Source: Clitoria ternatea (taxonomy: Eukaryota > Streptophyta > Magnoliopsida > Fabales > Fabaceae). Taken from it: DNA of 64,000 nt. This document shows, piece after piece, positions 1 to 14,365 of the stretch (positions within the stretch are counted from its first letter, which is position 1; the number at the start of each line of letters is the position of its first letter). The DNA is taken from NCBI GenBank assembly GCA_037962975.1, contig CM075674.1:39260501-39324500 (forward strand), in the 5' to 3' direction. The notes under the pieces were generated by a model. The model worked only from the letters and a program-made list of their open reading frames with translations, was not told the origin of the DNA and ran no database searches. The position numbers and the translations under genes are program-made.

Positions 1-1862
1 ATTGGTAAAAAGTACGATAATTTTAATGAACTGTTTTATTAATTAAAAAAAATCTTACTTTTAAATTTATTTTAGGTCTCCCAGACATTTGAGTTTGGCT
101 TCTCTTTGTTCTTCTGTTTATACAAAAAAGATAAACATAAAAAACAGAAAAAAATCATTTTATTTTTGGTATTTCTTATATAAAATTTTAAGAATAAAAA
201 AAATATAGTTTAGCTAATTGCACTTTTGCTCACGGGGATTTATGGTGTTGAGTCTCTTGGGGTTTTTGGTACTAATCTGGATACTGTAGACCATCTCTAC
301 CCAGTTTAGCGCATAAGTCTTCTGTCAATAATACTGTGTTTATAAAATTTATCATCATCACCAAATACATAAATCAATTTACACAATATTTGAACCCAAC
401 AACCCAATGCGATCGTCATCGACCTCTTGCCCAAAGAATACCCTCCACACATGCGCTCTTAAGACCGAAAAGAAGATGAATACATGTAATGTTCGGTTCT
501 CATGAAGTTTCTTAAATTAAAATTGGTTAAAGGGTATTTTTTAATTTTTTAGTTTATTTGATCATTTTAAACCATATGTAAAATTAACATTAGTTATTAA
601 ATAATTTTATTTTTACACATAATTACCCAAATGATAAAAACAACTTGTCAACCTTTGTCGGGTAACACTTTATTTATGGGATCCTTGACCCATGTAATTT
701 AACTTGATAGTGCATATACACTTCTCAAATAAGGATAGTTACAATCGAATATATTTTAACTTAGATGGAGCATATACACTTATCGAATAAGGGTAGTTAT
801 AATCGAATGTATTGAATTGAATATTACAAGATAGATTTCCCCACTAATTATAAGTTATCAGTTATATGAGCCTAACTACAATTATGTTAAAACTAAGTAA
901 TATATCTCTCAGGCTGTTCACTTTAAATGAATTATCTACAGATTTCCTAATTCTTAGAATGAATTATCTCCGGTTGTAAAATGTTACCTTCAAATCAAAC
1001 CCAACAATATCCCCATAAATAAAATGTATAATATTACAAAATCATTGAATTAAGCAGCTTCTAGCCACAACGGGATTACTTGCAATAGATATCCAAGAAA
1101 ACTGAAAAATTGCAGATAATAAATGGCTACAACTTAACAGAACAAAAAAGTCATAAACCCAACCCCATATTAGATACACTTGAAATTCAATAATTGAAAT
1201 CTTACCACCCCCATGCTTTAGTAATTTCCAAAAGCTCCATGACGTAAATAGACAACTCAGATGACAAATCCATTTCAAAAAGTAGAAAATAATAGGAAAA
1301 AGAAACTGGATGAGCAACGTGGAATAAATAATTGACATAATTTTATCATTAGACTGCTTATGACATGTTTACAAACAGCATGAATGAAATTTTAATAGCG
1401 AAGTAGTCTTGTCCTAATTCTACCCAGTACCGGTACTGGTACACCGTTGTTTGTTTGCAGTCTGCATCTATATAGCTGCTCTCATCTTGTAAAAAAAGGA
1501 GAAAAAACTGGAACCACGATGCCAGACTTCAAATATGGCTAATTATATGACAATATATTGATTACGGAGTCTACCTTGTTTACATTTTCATACAGTTGTC
1601 ATAAAACTTGTCACGACTGCTCTACCTTCCAAGCTAAATCCTGCAAGAGCACATAATGTCTACTGTAACTAGTTTGTCCGTCAGATAGTCAGTGATTTAA
1701 CCAAGTATAGCAACCACTCCCAGCTTGACATTCAAGTTCAACAGCTCCTGATGGCATCCTCAACATTCAAGGCTAGCAATCCACTCTGATTAGGTAGTTT
1801 GCCTATTATGTGCAAAGAAGGTTAACCATACTTTTGATATGGCACTTATGGACAAATCAAAA
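1..1862. other. 3' flank of the E2F gene, AT-rich, no gene seen
   Basis: This stretch follows the E2F stop codon on the minus strand. The part nearest the gene (about 1370-1862) is probably its 3' UTR, but I cannot place the poly(A) site. A diverged direct repeat of about 60 bp lies at about 711-815; both halves share the words GCATATACACTT and AATCGAAT. The open frames here are short, AT-driven and resemble no known protein. Confidence 0.5.
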
Positions 1863-4800
1863 TCACCCTTGACTAGAGTTTGCTCCTGCGGTTGGCGCTT
1901 CAGCAAACCCAGAAGATGGAGTTTGTGGCCTTGAGATGATTCCAAAATCAGGATGAAGCATGTCGTCTACCCCATTCCAATCAACAGTAGCTATTTTTTG
2001 TTGGGAGTTTAGGAAATAAATATACTACTTCAAACACAAGAAGAGAGAGAGAGAGAGAGATGTTAATCCTAAAAGGCATATAAACATTCAAAAAGGATAC
2101 AATCCGTTCTCCACATATCTGTTATGCTAACATCAGCATCTGATAGAAGCCAATAATCCGCATCATTCTACAAAATAAAATTAACAAACATATCAGTAAA
2201 CAGTGTCAATGCATTTCCCCAGAGACCCCCTATTATACAACTAATAAATGCTGAGCTTTAAAAAATATCATCCGAAGAACTTAATCATTAACATGGGATT
2301 GACACCAAAACAGTCCACAACCCCATCTTGAAGGGGAGAGGGAACCCCACATCTCAATTATGATATACTTACATCAGCATCTGAAGGGACTATCTTCATC
2401 ATGCCACCAGAAAACTCTTGTGGAGCGCTAAGATCAGAATATGCATGAGAAGAGAACTGAGCTTGAGGTTCAAGTTCTTTTCCACTGCATTCAGCAGAAA
2501 CCATTTCTGTCACTAGTTGCTCATTTGACCCGGAACTGGAAGCAAGTGGGAAGCTTGTTGGGAGATCAGCACCATTAATCTCTTCAAATTTCTCCTCAAA
2601 TGGACTGGAAGCAATTCAGAGATTCCACAAATTAAATGGAAAATGCATAAACAGATAGATTAACTTAAAAAGTAGGGAGAGAAGAAATATTAGTGGCCTC
2701 TCCGAGAAGGTCTTACCTAACTAACATCCCTAGCCTGAGGGTTAGACCCATTATGCAAGAGAGAATATCCAGTCAATGACCAACAAGTACTAAGCATATA
2801 GAAGACTAATAATGTGTTTTCTAAATGAACAGCACAAAATAAAATAAAAAAACTACTAGTCAAGACATTTATACCTAATAAGGTAGACATCAATGGGACC
2901 CATTGTGCTTCTAAGAATGATTCTATATCTCCTCTGTGGATAATCAACAGCCTGATGCATATACAGCAATAATTCTCCTTGCATTAGAAACATTTTTTTT
3001 ATAGAAAGTTCATGAATTTTTCATCAATTTATGCCCTAAACATACTTCCTCGGGATCAGGGACTTCCAGGGTGGTTCCATGTGGAGCTTTAATTGCTATC
3101 AGGGTTTCATTCTGCTTGTAAATATGCACTAATATTAATAGAAAGAAAAACAAAAATAATATCCAGCGTGAACAGGAGAACGCATCATGAGCAATGTTCA
3201 TAATAACAATTGATAAGGTGGAGAGCATGAAAAACCAACCAGGAAGCAAGGTAGGCCCTTAATATCTTCTTCAGTGACAAAAAGGCACCTAAAAAGAAAC
3301 AAATTTGTTATAAAATTATAAAGTATCATATAGTGATTACAGTATATTTGTTATTATATAGGAGGGTAAAGGTAATGAATCTAGGAAATGAATGGGATGA
3401 TTACTTCTGGTTACTTTCATCTTCACTCAAACTCCTCAGCCTTTCTTGCATTTCCCTGCCAATAGTTTATAAGATCAGCACACACCAGCAGTTCCAAAAG
3501 TCAAAATAGAAAATCTCAGCTTTTTTCTAATACAAAGCACTCATATAACCTTATCTGATCATCTAGTCCCTGTTCTTCCAAGGAAAGTTTCTCAACTTCT
3601 TCCTGCAAGACAAAACCACAAGGCCAACAACATAATTAACAATATGCTGTGACATGCTACTAAGTCAGAGCCAGAAGGCTGACAACATAATTTACAATAT
3701 GTAACATGCTAAGTAGCACCAACTAAGTCATGTTAATTCTTTAAATGTTTATGACTTTATGTATTATAAATCTTGATAAATATAGAACTAGTCTAGACCC
3801 ACAAAAGGTCCGTATCCAATGACATTTACAATGCTATAACAATTAGTTGGTTACTTGGGCGTCACTAGGTCAATAACAATTAACAAGAAAACACCATCCA
3901 CGTCACTTACCTTAAGCATAGAGATATCACCATCCACCTCACCAGGTGTAGAAGATTCAATTCCCCTACATTCCACAAGGTTTAATGTAAAAAGTTTGCG
4001 CTAATACATACATCTAAATTCCAACCTACATATACGATAGAAAAATTGATATGTTTCACATAGTACTTCCAATGTATTCTGTTCTTAAGCTTCTTTTCAA
4101 TGAGACCAATGCCTTCCAAAACATTAGTTATGTCATATATCCTCCTCTTTTGCACCTATAGAAAAGGAAAATTTTAATTCATATATGATAGAGGAAAAAG
4201 AAATCACAAATGTTTTTCTCTTTAAGAAAAGGACCTCCAAAGTTTCTGCTGCTTTATTTAGGTCAAGAATACCATCCTCTGCATGCTTGACCAAATTGAT
4301 GAACTTTTTTGTCAAGAGACCTGTGAAGTTCTGGTATAATTTTGTCATTCTTTTCTCATGGAAAATAACTCCATTAGCCATACATATCAGGAAAGTGAAA
4401 TGAGAAGTGCTTATTGATTAAGCTTGTTTTCCAAAATTACCTAACGAACTGTCATAACGACAGCTACCAGCAGGAGTAAGAGGCAATGGGGAACCTGCAA
4501 GTCATCAGAAACTGTCTGATTAACACTATTATGCTGGATAGCAGCAAAGAAAAAGTGAACTTCAATTTGGATGTAAATTGTTTCCATGGACTAAAAACTT
4601 CTCAATGGAATCCTGAACTTTGTTAAAATTAATGGGAAAATTTCTCACCAGCATTTGGGATGGGGGTAGGAGGGCATGATCTGCCTTCTTTGGAAACCTT
4701 TGCTCTATGTGTCCTTCCCCCCTTTGCAGACACAGGAGTTTTTAAGGGACTATTCGTTATGGTAGTGTATCCAGGGCTGTTGCTCCACTTTTGTGGTTGT

Positions 4801-5992
4801 GATTGCAATTGTGACTCACCCTCACGGTCATTCATTCCACTCTTGCGCTTCATGAACTGGCATCACCATCAGGTTCCAAAAATGACAAGATAGTGCAAAA
4901 AAGACATGACTAGAGATACATATGCACATTAAGATATAGTCAAGATAGAGGCTATACAATGCAACCAATTATTCAAGCAAAGATAATAACTTACCCTTTG
5001 ATACATAAAATTTGATTAGAAGCAGAACAACGCTAACTACAACATTCCATAAAATATCAACAAAAAGAAGGGCAAAAACACACACACCAAAGCAATCCAA
5101 TCCCATCACATTGAGTCAAATGAAAAACTTCAAAGCAAGCATTACCCAGCCACTAAAAATACAAGAACCACACAACGCATCATGAGAAAAGCATCAGTTA
5201 ACAAGTATAAACCTGCATGCAAGACTTCAAATGAACATGCCAAATGTGCCATCACTTTATCCTCCCAATCCCAAAACCTAATTGTTCTGCAATTAAGCAC
5301 TAGCTCCCTTGGCAGCAAGCAAAGAACATGCATCAACCACCTATGGCTTCAAAAGCAAACCCAAAATACAGATGTTAAATTTTCACTCTATCAACCTCCA
5401 CTCTGTCCCCCACCTAATTATTGCATAGAACTACCGCACTTTGTACCAACCAAAGCTTCACAAGAAGGTCCCCAACATTGATTAACTAGTTTCACGATTA
5501 AATCTGCCTTTTCCGCACGAAATTAACAAATTAAAAAAATAAAAAGAATAAGAACAGAATCAACACCTCACTCCAATAAACTAAAATCAATAGCACACAA
5601 GAAGATGAATCCAACTAATTCAGGAAGGAAAAAAAAGATCCAACAAAACAAACAAAGAAAACAACAATCTTCACACCACAAAAGGACACGCGAGAAAAAG
5701 CTTTCAGATTCAGAAACCGCGGTTTTTCCACCAAATGCATACGCTAAACGAAATTGAGAACAAAGGGAGAAAACGAAGGGCTCACCGGAGATCTAACGAC
5801 GACGGCTTCCGCCTCGCGATCGGCGACTTTTCGGGAATCGGAGCCGGAAAAGCTGTGGTACTCATCCGGCGGGGCGAACGGTGGTTTGGTGACGAATGCG
5901 AGGTGGCGCTTGAGCGGTGGGCGAGTAGGGGCAGCGGCAGCCTCCCGCAGCGGCGAGACACGGCGGTCGGAAGCTCCAGCGCCGCCGGACAT
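1863..5992 (-). CDS. E2F: E2F transcription factor, canonical activator type (E2FA/E2FB-like)
   Basis: Fourteen coding exons join without a frame break into 473 aa: 5992-5786, 4856-4649, 4494-4441, 4320-4235, 4155-4067, 3965-3911, 3602-3550, 3455-3405, 3288-3240, 3111-3046, 2951-2875, 2604-2373, 2167-2101 and 1990-1863. All introns are GT-AG. The winged-helix DNA-binding domain spans about residues 150-216, with CRYDSSLGLLTKKF and the recognition motif RRIYDITNVLEGIGLIEK (189-206). A leucine-zipper and marked-box dimerisation region for DP partners follows (about 216-345). The C-terminal retinoblastoma-binding motif DYWLLSDADVSITDMW is at 413-428. One DNA-binding domain plus the Rb motif marks a canonical E2F rather than a DP or a DEL/atypical E2F, and plant E2FA/B are of similar length. 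The family drives G1/S genes in the nucleus with a DP partner and is held by RBR. Residue 284 is Leu at a splice junction where I would expect Gln, a minor oddity. A versus B cannot be settled by eye. Confidence 0.95.
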
Positions 5993-6190
5993 GAAGCGGT
6001 TGTGGTCCCGGCGGGAAATCGGAATTGGGGAGAAGTTGGAGGGAAACGGAAGAGGATCGGAGAGGACTAGGGTTTTAGAGAGAGAAAGTGAGGGTTAGAG
6101 AGAGAAAGAGGGTTTGGAAGAAAAAAGAGAGAGCGTTAAGGGCGTAGAGGAGGCTAGAGCAGAAAACGAGGGAAGGAGGGAATTTGGTTT
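5993..6190 (-). promoter_or_regulatory. 5' UTR / core promoter region of the E2F gene
   Basis: The DNA upstream of the ATG is rich in GA on the plus strand (CT on the minus strand), including repeated AGAGAGAAAG tracts around 6078-6131. Pyrimidine-rich leaders and TATA-less promoters of this kind are common in plant cell-cycle genes. No clear TATA box is seen. Beyond about 6200 the sequence changes abruptly to AT-rich intergenic DNA. Confidence 0.4.
6010..6018 (-). promoter_or_regulatory. Canonical E2F-binding site just upstream of the E2F start codon
   Basis: The minus strand reads TTTCCCGCC, which contains the textbook E2F consensus TTTCCCGC, 18 nt upstream of the ATG at 5992. It probably lies in the 5' UTR or near the transcription start, where plant E2F targets often carry such sites. 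This suggests autoregulation. A single 8-mer can occur by chance, so binding is inferred only. Confidence 0.4.
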
Positions 6191-9100
6191 CGGATAGATG
6201 TGGAGGGAACTCCATGCGCAAAAAATAATTATTTATTATTTATTATTTATAACACTTTTTCATTTAATTTATAATTATAGCATTGCCAATTTCCCATTGC
6301 ATTTTTATTTTTATATTATTGGTTATTGATAATAAATAATTAATAATGAATATATCAAATTAGTTTAACTTTTTCCCCTATTGGGCTATTACTGTCTAAC
6401 TTTTAATGTACCATTCTTTACCAAATAATGAAAAAAGTTAAGTGAGATTCTTCTGCCCTCCCTGCTTAGTTTACTACCTTCGTTAGTTTATAATGCATGT
6501 TAAAATTAAAATTGATGAAAAAATTATTGCGCTATAATTTAGATTAATAAAACGTGAAAGAAGTGATATTCGTGTTTTTTTTACCTTTTTAAGGAGAGGT
6601 GTTCATGATTTGACGTTGGTGAAACTCAATGAGTATATATATATATACTCACATAATATATTTAGTATCTGTTATTATTATCTAATGATAAAAGAAGATT
6701 TACCGTCATAAATCGCTTTACATGTTAACTTCAAATGACTTTAATTATTTCTATGATTTTTTTTTGTTCGTTTTTACTCATTTTTTTACATCAACAAACA
6801 GGGATGATGATAATGATTATGATAAAGTAGTATATAAATGAAGTATCTTTTCATCATGTAATTTATGCTGCCAATTATTTGGGCATGTCATCGATTCAAC
6901 ACATGGTAGTTTTTTCTTAAAAAAAATATAAGACATCAATCAAATAATTAAGGAATCTTTCAAGTAAGTTAAGAAAATTTAATTGCAATTTAGATTGATT
7001 TGTTTTGTCTACCGTAGAAAGAGGTATCGAAATTGAAATACCAATCCATTTCCATATGAATAATTCATACTCTTTTTATATAAATAATAGTTCATACTTT
7101 CTCATTTTGTACATCTTTCATTCAGAAAAACTTTTTCGATTGAAATATACAAGTTTCGGATTAAATTGTATTTGAATTATATTTAATTCAAATCAAATAA
7201 AGTAATTCATTTTCGGCATAACAAAAATTATAAGGTAAGAAAATAAGGTAACTAAAGTGCCAATCTAGCTATTCTATAATGTATCAATATACTAGGTATT
7301 GTAATGTCATCTTATTAATAAATTGATTGTATAAAAGGGTTTCATTAAAAAATATAACTAATAGATTTTAATTAAAATATATTGTTAATATAAAAGTCTC
7401 AAAATCTTGTTCAGAATGTTGAAACTCAATCGGTAGAATTTTATCATCCAGTATTTTAAGTGAAAACAAAAAGTGTTATTTTTTTAGTGTTGGAAAGTGT
7501 TAGTTTTTTTTTTTTTACATTAAAAATCATATTTAAGGTGATCTCTAATGAGTTGAGAAGCAGTAACTTTTATAGTTTGGTAGGAGGTAAAAAAAATTAT
7601 CAGAAATATGTTTTAAAAAAGAAAACGTATTTATAATTAGTAGAGGTTAAAAAAAGTTATTCCCAAATAAATTGAATTATCGAAAAGCTTAAAATATTAT
7701 AAAAAAGTTGTATTTTTAGTAAGCAAAGATTACCAAAAAACATTTACATAACAAAACAGTTAAAAAAAATTACCCTCTATCAAACACTACCTAACAATTA
7801 ACAATGTATCACAATCAAACTTTGATATAAGGTAATAAACAATTTTTAGCTAGGCTAATGAAATAATTTCATATTATTAATAACTCACTAAATAATATAT
7901 CATGAACAAAATAATAAATATTTTTTTGAAATAATAAATTTATATATTTTAATATATTAAAATATTTATATTATAAATGACAAAAGTAATACTTATTATT
8001 TATGGATAAAAAAATGTGAAAAAAAATATATATATTATTTTTTATTTATATAAAATGATACATTTATTAACTTGTTATACATTTGAAATCAATAAGAATA
8101 ATACTAATAATTTGATATACACAACTACTTCTTTTTCACATGAATTTCAAATGAAATAGTTATTAGATTAAATTTTAAAATTGATTATTTTCTTAAATTT
8201 ATCATATTCATTATTAACTTACTCATTAGTGCCACATTATTATTCTTGACTAAGGATGTGGATAGATTAGGTCCTTCATTGGACATATGATCTAATTTAT
8301 TTAAAATATAGTGTGGTCTAATCTATTTAATAAAAATATGAGACTAAAATATTTTAACTCATAGTCTAAAGATATTTAATTCTCATACAATATTGTTAAA
8401 ATACGTACATTGTCAATTATTTAGCTTTCCTTTGTAACATTAGAATTTTTTTATGGCTTGAATACATGGTTAACACCACTAAAATTTTAAAAAATAGATT
8501 AACCTCGTAAAAAACAAGTGTTAGGTTTTGCCCTGTTAAAAATTTAGGTTGATAAAAAAATACTTATGTTGTTATGTTATCTCTATTAAGTGTTGAAGTG
8601 ACTAATCACTTCCACGTATCATCTCTTTTTATTTTAACAAAGAAAATAATAAAAAAATCATGTCATCTCATATTCTCCAGCACATGCTTTCTATCATTTA
8701 TCTCCCTACCCCACCTCACTCCACTCCACTACAATCTTCCATCACTTCTCCACCTTCATCTTATCTCACCCACCACCTCTAACACAACATGCTTGGGTGT
8801 TGCTATGAGCTAAGAGTTAAGAGTACAAGAGAGTAAGTCTTTTCCATTCCTTTCTTCTTTCTTTCATCTTTTATTCCTTTAATTTTCTTTTCCTTCATGT
8901 TGCATTAGACAGAGGAAGTTATCACGTACAAGGGAGTTTTATGCACTTATCATATTCAAAGATTAGGGTTTTTAAAATTTATGCATTTCATTTTCATGAA
9001 TTTGATTAAACATGCAATTTTCCATATTTATTATAGAAATTAAGTAACAAAGCTTAGACAAAATAATCATATTAGGGTTAGAGGAGTTTTAAAACATGGA

Positions 9101-9290
9101 TGCAGAAGGGTCAAGCATATTGGAGCATGGTCAAAGGCATAAGCTTGGGAATGGGTATGAAAATTGAAGTTATTGAGTTTAGGATCACTTCAACTAGTTA
9201 ACGAAGAAATAAATGTCTCATACGATAAAATTATTATAGACTTGGGTTGTAGTTAAGGGGTAGGTGTGGTTTAGGGTTATATTGTTTTTA
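6191..9290. other. AT-rich intergenic region, no gene seen
   Basis: The sequence is strongly AT-rich with poly-A and poly-T runs and a short TA tract at 6633-6649. No open frame of convincing codon use, splice pattern or known motif was found. A pyrimidine-rich stretch at 8690-8880 is low complexity. I found no intact transposon ends here. Confidence 0.4.
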
Positions 9291-9299
9291 GTGGGATAT

Positions 9300-10480
9300 G
9301 AATGGGGTGGTATTGGTGGAATTTGACAAGTGCACCAAATCTATTGTAGTTTCGATGAGTACTTAAGCATCGTATCCGGAGAAATTTATTAGAAACATAC
9401 AAAATAACAATTGTAACATCACTTTAAAATTATATACAGTATATTCACAAATATGAACAATTGGTTGTTGATGGTGGAAAATGTTAATTTTATGGTGGTA
9501 AAAACATAAAAATGGAAATAAATGTAACAAAAGTGTTGGGGTTAGGTTTCACATTTCTTCGGTTCTAGCATATGTTATCCCACTCAATACAATCACACAT
9601 TAAACAACTTGTTATTGCATAAATTTGACTAAACTTGATCTCTTGTTAGATATATTTTAGACAATAACAATAAATATTACTTCCCTATATATTTATTTGT
9701 ATTTCTGCCTTAAAAAAGACTTTAACAACCATTAAATTCAACTTCATTTATGGATGGAGAACAATTAATGGGTATTTTATTCTTAAATCTTGTTTGGAAA
9801 CATCAAACATACACATAAAATCATTCTCTAATTCGAAATACGTATTAGGAATTAACAAATGAAGTACTAACTTGATTAAAAGCAAAAATCATACGAAGTA
9901 TTTAAATATAAGGCTAGGGAGGAAATGGGTTACTCTCAAACCCAAAGAAAGAGGTTTGGTCACACATTTCTACTACAAAAAATAAAACAAATCAACAAAT
10001 AAAACATAGAAAAATAACAAAAGATTAATGGAAATCAAAAGAAATGAAAGGAAACTAGGAGAGAACCTTTTTATCTTCAAGTTTCCATATAGTGTTAAGA
10101 GGCCCCTATATTGTTTTTTGCTTCCCTTAGTCCAAAAATGACCTAAAAACCAACTTAAACTTTTTTCTATATGGCCTTTTGAGTCGAAACAGAGATGTAC
10201 TTCTGCGTGTTGGCACTTTGGCGCCAGACCAAAAATTTTATATTGGCACTTCAACGCTAGAATCAACATTTTCCCGCAAGCCACTTCTTCAAAACAAGAT
10301 TCAGCCATTCAAAATGAAGTATTGGATGTTAGAAATATGTTGTCAAAATTTCACCCCACTTCAATGGAAAACAAGGTGGAAATAGCAAATTCAAAATTGT
10401 TAGTCAGAAGATGAATGAAAATTCAGCACTTTTTCTTTTTCTCTTCTCTTGTCTCCAAAATCTTCTACAACCCATCAAAA
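9300..10480 (+). repeat. Diverged dispersed repeat, copy 1
   Basis: This segment matches 61210-62500 in the same orientation, by eye. Shared landmarks in order are a GAGTA..GTATC..(C)ACAAGA-type opening, AAAATAACAATnnnnnC, GTTGG(A/G)(A/G)TTAGGTTTCAC, TTAATGGGTATTTT, TTTGGAAA(A/C)(A/C)...CAAACA, GGTTT(A/G)G(C/T)CACACATTT, and GTGACCTAAA followed by ATATG(A/G)CCTTT. No coding sequence is visible. The opening resembles sequence found near the ends of some plant LTR retrotransposons, but I could not find LTRs, so the class is unknown. Confidence 0.5.
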
Positions 10481-12646
10481 CATATCAAAATGGTTTGTAA
10501 ATTATAAATAGTGGCAATTATTAAACTAAATAAAATAAGGATAATTTTCTTGATTAAAAGATATATTAAACACCAATTTAAAGGTAAATTTTACATAGAA
10601 AATAACACAAAGGAACTAAAATATTTGTAATTAGTTAATGTCATTAATGAAGGTGTGCAATATGTTGTTGTGGCTAATGGATAGTCAATTTAAGGCATCC
10701 ATATGGCATATAAAGTGTCACTTCAACACACTATTTGTTTATCTCTCCTTTTTTTTCTTTCTTTTTTCACCTTATTTTCTTCTCTCTTTCTTTTCTCCCT
10801 CCCCTTTGTAAAGCCCTAAACACAGTCACTTCCTCTATTAACTACCATGCTACCTCATTGTGGTGATTCTACACTTGACTCATAATCCCTCTACACCAAC
10901 CACAACCATCACCACATCTCCATTGTGATGCCACCATGTTATCTGCACTCTAATTTTGATCTCCAATTAGCAACTTATAAATAATCGTTTGATGTTGTGC
11001 CTATTTTCTTCATGTGGCATCATTATTACCTCATCCTTTATTTCAGCGTGCTTGTTTTTGTTTCTAAAACCTTTACGTTTTTTATTTCTTTGTTATTTTT
11101 GTTTGACAGGATGACCTTTGGATGCTAGGCAATGTACCTATGTTTCCACCAACATAGCAAGTTCTAACAAAGGCAATGTCTATTAGCATTAAGGATGAAG
11201 TTGTCTGATGGTGTGCAAGGTTAGGGATTATTTTGCTTATTATATAAAGTTAGAGCCTACTTATCTTGATGACTATAAATTTAAGAACCAATGTAGTACT
11301 TTACTTTATAAAAACATAATTCATGTGGTAAAATAAACTTTAATTTTTCCAATTTTAAAATTTAAACCTAAGTTGTAATCTTTTTCCTCTTAGCTTTTTT
11401 TGTATTACTAATTTCTCCACATCTCTAACCTTAAGTGTCCCTGTCCTTATAAGCTTTTGACTATTGTTGTTCATATATGTTGTCATACTTTGTGGTTGCT
11501 TCATTCACCATGTGATCTTTCATGTTCGCCCTTCTTAATTACTCATTGCATATCTATCTTTGACTCTTTATTACATGTGTCCTTGACTCCTTGTTGTATT
11601 GTCCTGTCTGAGTGTGGGTAAGGGTGATTGATAATGGGGTTACATCATTTGATAATGATGGGTTAATTGATGGAAAGATCAACAATGTTTATGACAGGGG
11701 GAATTATGGCTCATGGATTTAATGGGTGAGGATTGATATAGTGCTTTGTAGTGGACATGGCTAGACAACACTGAAACTTATAATTTAAAAAAAAAACTAT
11801 TTATATATTATATTTAGGCTCAAGCTAAGTAAGATTATTATGAGCAACAAAACTTTTCCAACAACGATTTAACAAAACCATATTCCTAAAACTCAAACTC
11901 GAGACTACATGTTAAGTCAAAACAACCTCTGTCAGGTAATCTACCTGTTTACCTATCCACTTAATGGTAAAAGAATTGCAAGTGGTTTATCTCATATCAA
12001 CTTGATCAATTATTTTCCATCCATTATGGTCCAATTATATATATATGCAATTTCTATAAAAATGCTACTAGATGTCAAAGTTCATTTTAGTAGTAACTAT
12101 TTCCTATCCAAGTAGAACGTGGGAAATATAACTACACTAAAATAAAACTGTACTCTCTGAATCATAAAAGACTTTTTCTTTTGTGGGACAACAAATACGA
12201 AGACAAGTTTATTTTTTTTTCAAATGTAGATAAATTTCATGAAGGTCGAAGCTCAAAGACAAATATCATAGCCTTACATATCAACTATACACAATACTTA
12301 CATAAAAAAACAAAAAGCAACATGTTCGTTTGTTGAATAAATCCTGAATCTTAGCAAGACAGTAATACAAAATAAATTTGAAATATAGTAAAAACCACAA
12401 AATAAAAAAAACAAGTATACAAGATCAAACAACTCTAATAAGGTAGCATTTATCCAAGCCTCTTCCAAGAAACAAAAATTTGATAAACACCTTTAAATTG
12501 CTTCATCTTAATCTTAACTTGAACCTCAAAATAGGTCGCATTGACTTTGTCGATATTACAAATAAACTCACATGCATAGAAGACCAAAAACAACAAGATC
12601 TTAGATCTTGAATATATCTGTTTGAAAAAACACAATTAGACAAATT
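10481..12646. other. AT-rich intergenic region, no gene seen
   Basis: No gene can be supported. A pyrimidine-rich low-complexity tract lies at 10740-10810. Open frames up to 68 codons are AT-driven and lack recognisable motifs. Confidence 0.4.
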
Positions 12647-14249
12647 AAAATTGTAACACCATCTGTTACACCTTAATAAATTCTAGAAAAATTCGTAATT
12701 TTTTTTTACTAAAGATATAATTGTTAAAAAGAAACTATCGGAATAAATTATATACATTATTTCTGAAATACCTCATAAATATTATTAAAACTTTATAAAG
12801 TAATCTTACATTCATCCAATGAAAATAAATATTAAACATTATAAGAAAGAGAGGAAACTCCATGGCCCAGAGATAGTTACTTAATAACATTATTTATTCA
12901 TTGGACCACGGTATTCATACCGAGCTCCCTTTCTAGAACGTGCTATATTTACTGCCGATATTCTTCGATCCTTCCCTCTGAACCATCAATTTAAAACATG
13001 TGAAACAAAAACACGGAGAAATGAGTGAGAAACAGAATATAATATTCTCGCATAAGACATAAGCAACAAAGGGTTTTCACAAACCAATACATAATAATAT
13101 CAATCACAATCACCTACACAATTAATTATGAATGCATGAATATTATGCAATATCTTCATCATAACTTACCTATATATGTGGGCCCTTAAATTTTAATTTA
13201 CACTAGGCCAACCAGGAGTTTACACTGTTCCATAAGTCTGGATAATAATAATATGAACAGCTCAACTGACATGGAAACACTTAGAGACTAGTCAGATTGA
13301 GAAAGTTTTTATTGTGAAAGTACCCGACACCAGGGAACTACCCTAGGTCCCCTGAAGCACCCTTTCACACCCTCTCATCCCAAGGCTCGTAATTAAGCCT
13401 CCTCTAATGTATCCTCGGTTTCTATAATCCGTCCCCAGACAATATCATTTTATTTCACTTTAATGATTCATGATGCATGAACTATTCACGTATTTAGTTG
13501 GTTAAGGCTTTTAGAAACTCAATTATTAAATCCCTTAACGTTTACAATATCATTTCAATAGACTGTACATTTTCTCAATTCTTTGAATTTTTGTCCCACA
13601 GAAATAAATTTGGTACAGTTTTCGAATCTCACTGAAATTGAGTTTCTAAGCCTTAAATATCTAAAAATTTTCTCATATAAAACTTTACATAATCTTTCTC
13701 AAATTGAATCTTAACAAAATCAAATTTAGAAATCTCAATTATTTCCAAATATCTTTAGTTATTAAGTTGAAAAAATAAAATAATTTTCTTTTGAAAATTT
13801 TAATTAAAAGTGAATAATCTTTAAAATCATTAACCAAACAAAAATTTCTTTAATTCAAGATTTAATTATCTCAACTTGTTATTAATTTTCATAAAATGTC
13901 TACTTTCTAAAATAAATACTAATTTTTTATTCTAAATATAAAAACAATTTCTAAGAAGAAATAAAATAATTTAAAATAATAAAAATTAAAAGAGTAAGGT
14001 AAGAAATTCTTACTGAGTTTTAGCTTTCTGTCATGCTCGCTATATGTTCAAACTCCACATTGCAATATCATCCATCAAATATTATCAATCACAGTTAAAC
14101 ATCATCAATCATAAATCAATCATAATCAAATCAATTAAATATCATTAAATACATATCATAATGCAAAATTTAATGATTATTAATATAGTTGATTTTTTTT
14201 AGTTCTTTTTGTCCATTCCTAGCATAGGTTTATGTAAGTCTATATAATC

Positions 14250-14365
14250 CAGTCTTTGCATAGTTATAGTTCAGTCTATATGGGTCATAATGGTCCAAGT
14301 CCTTGCATAGGTATAGTCCAGTCCATATGGGTCATAATGGTCCAAGTCCTTGCATAGGTATGTTA
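14250..14365. repeat. Tandem duplication of about 60 bp inside the solo LTR
   Basis: Two to three copies of a unit containing CAGTC(C/T)ATATGGGTCATAA, TGGTCCAAGTCCTTGCATAG and GTATAGT follow one another. The most similar pair is nearly identical, which points to recent local duplication inside the LTR. Confidence 0.75.

Noticed and set aside
5735..6098. Two open frames of over 110 codons on the plus strand
   Set aside because: They are antisense to E2F exon 1 and its GC-rich leader. The minus-strand reading gives a good E2F N-terminus with a matching splice site.
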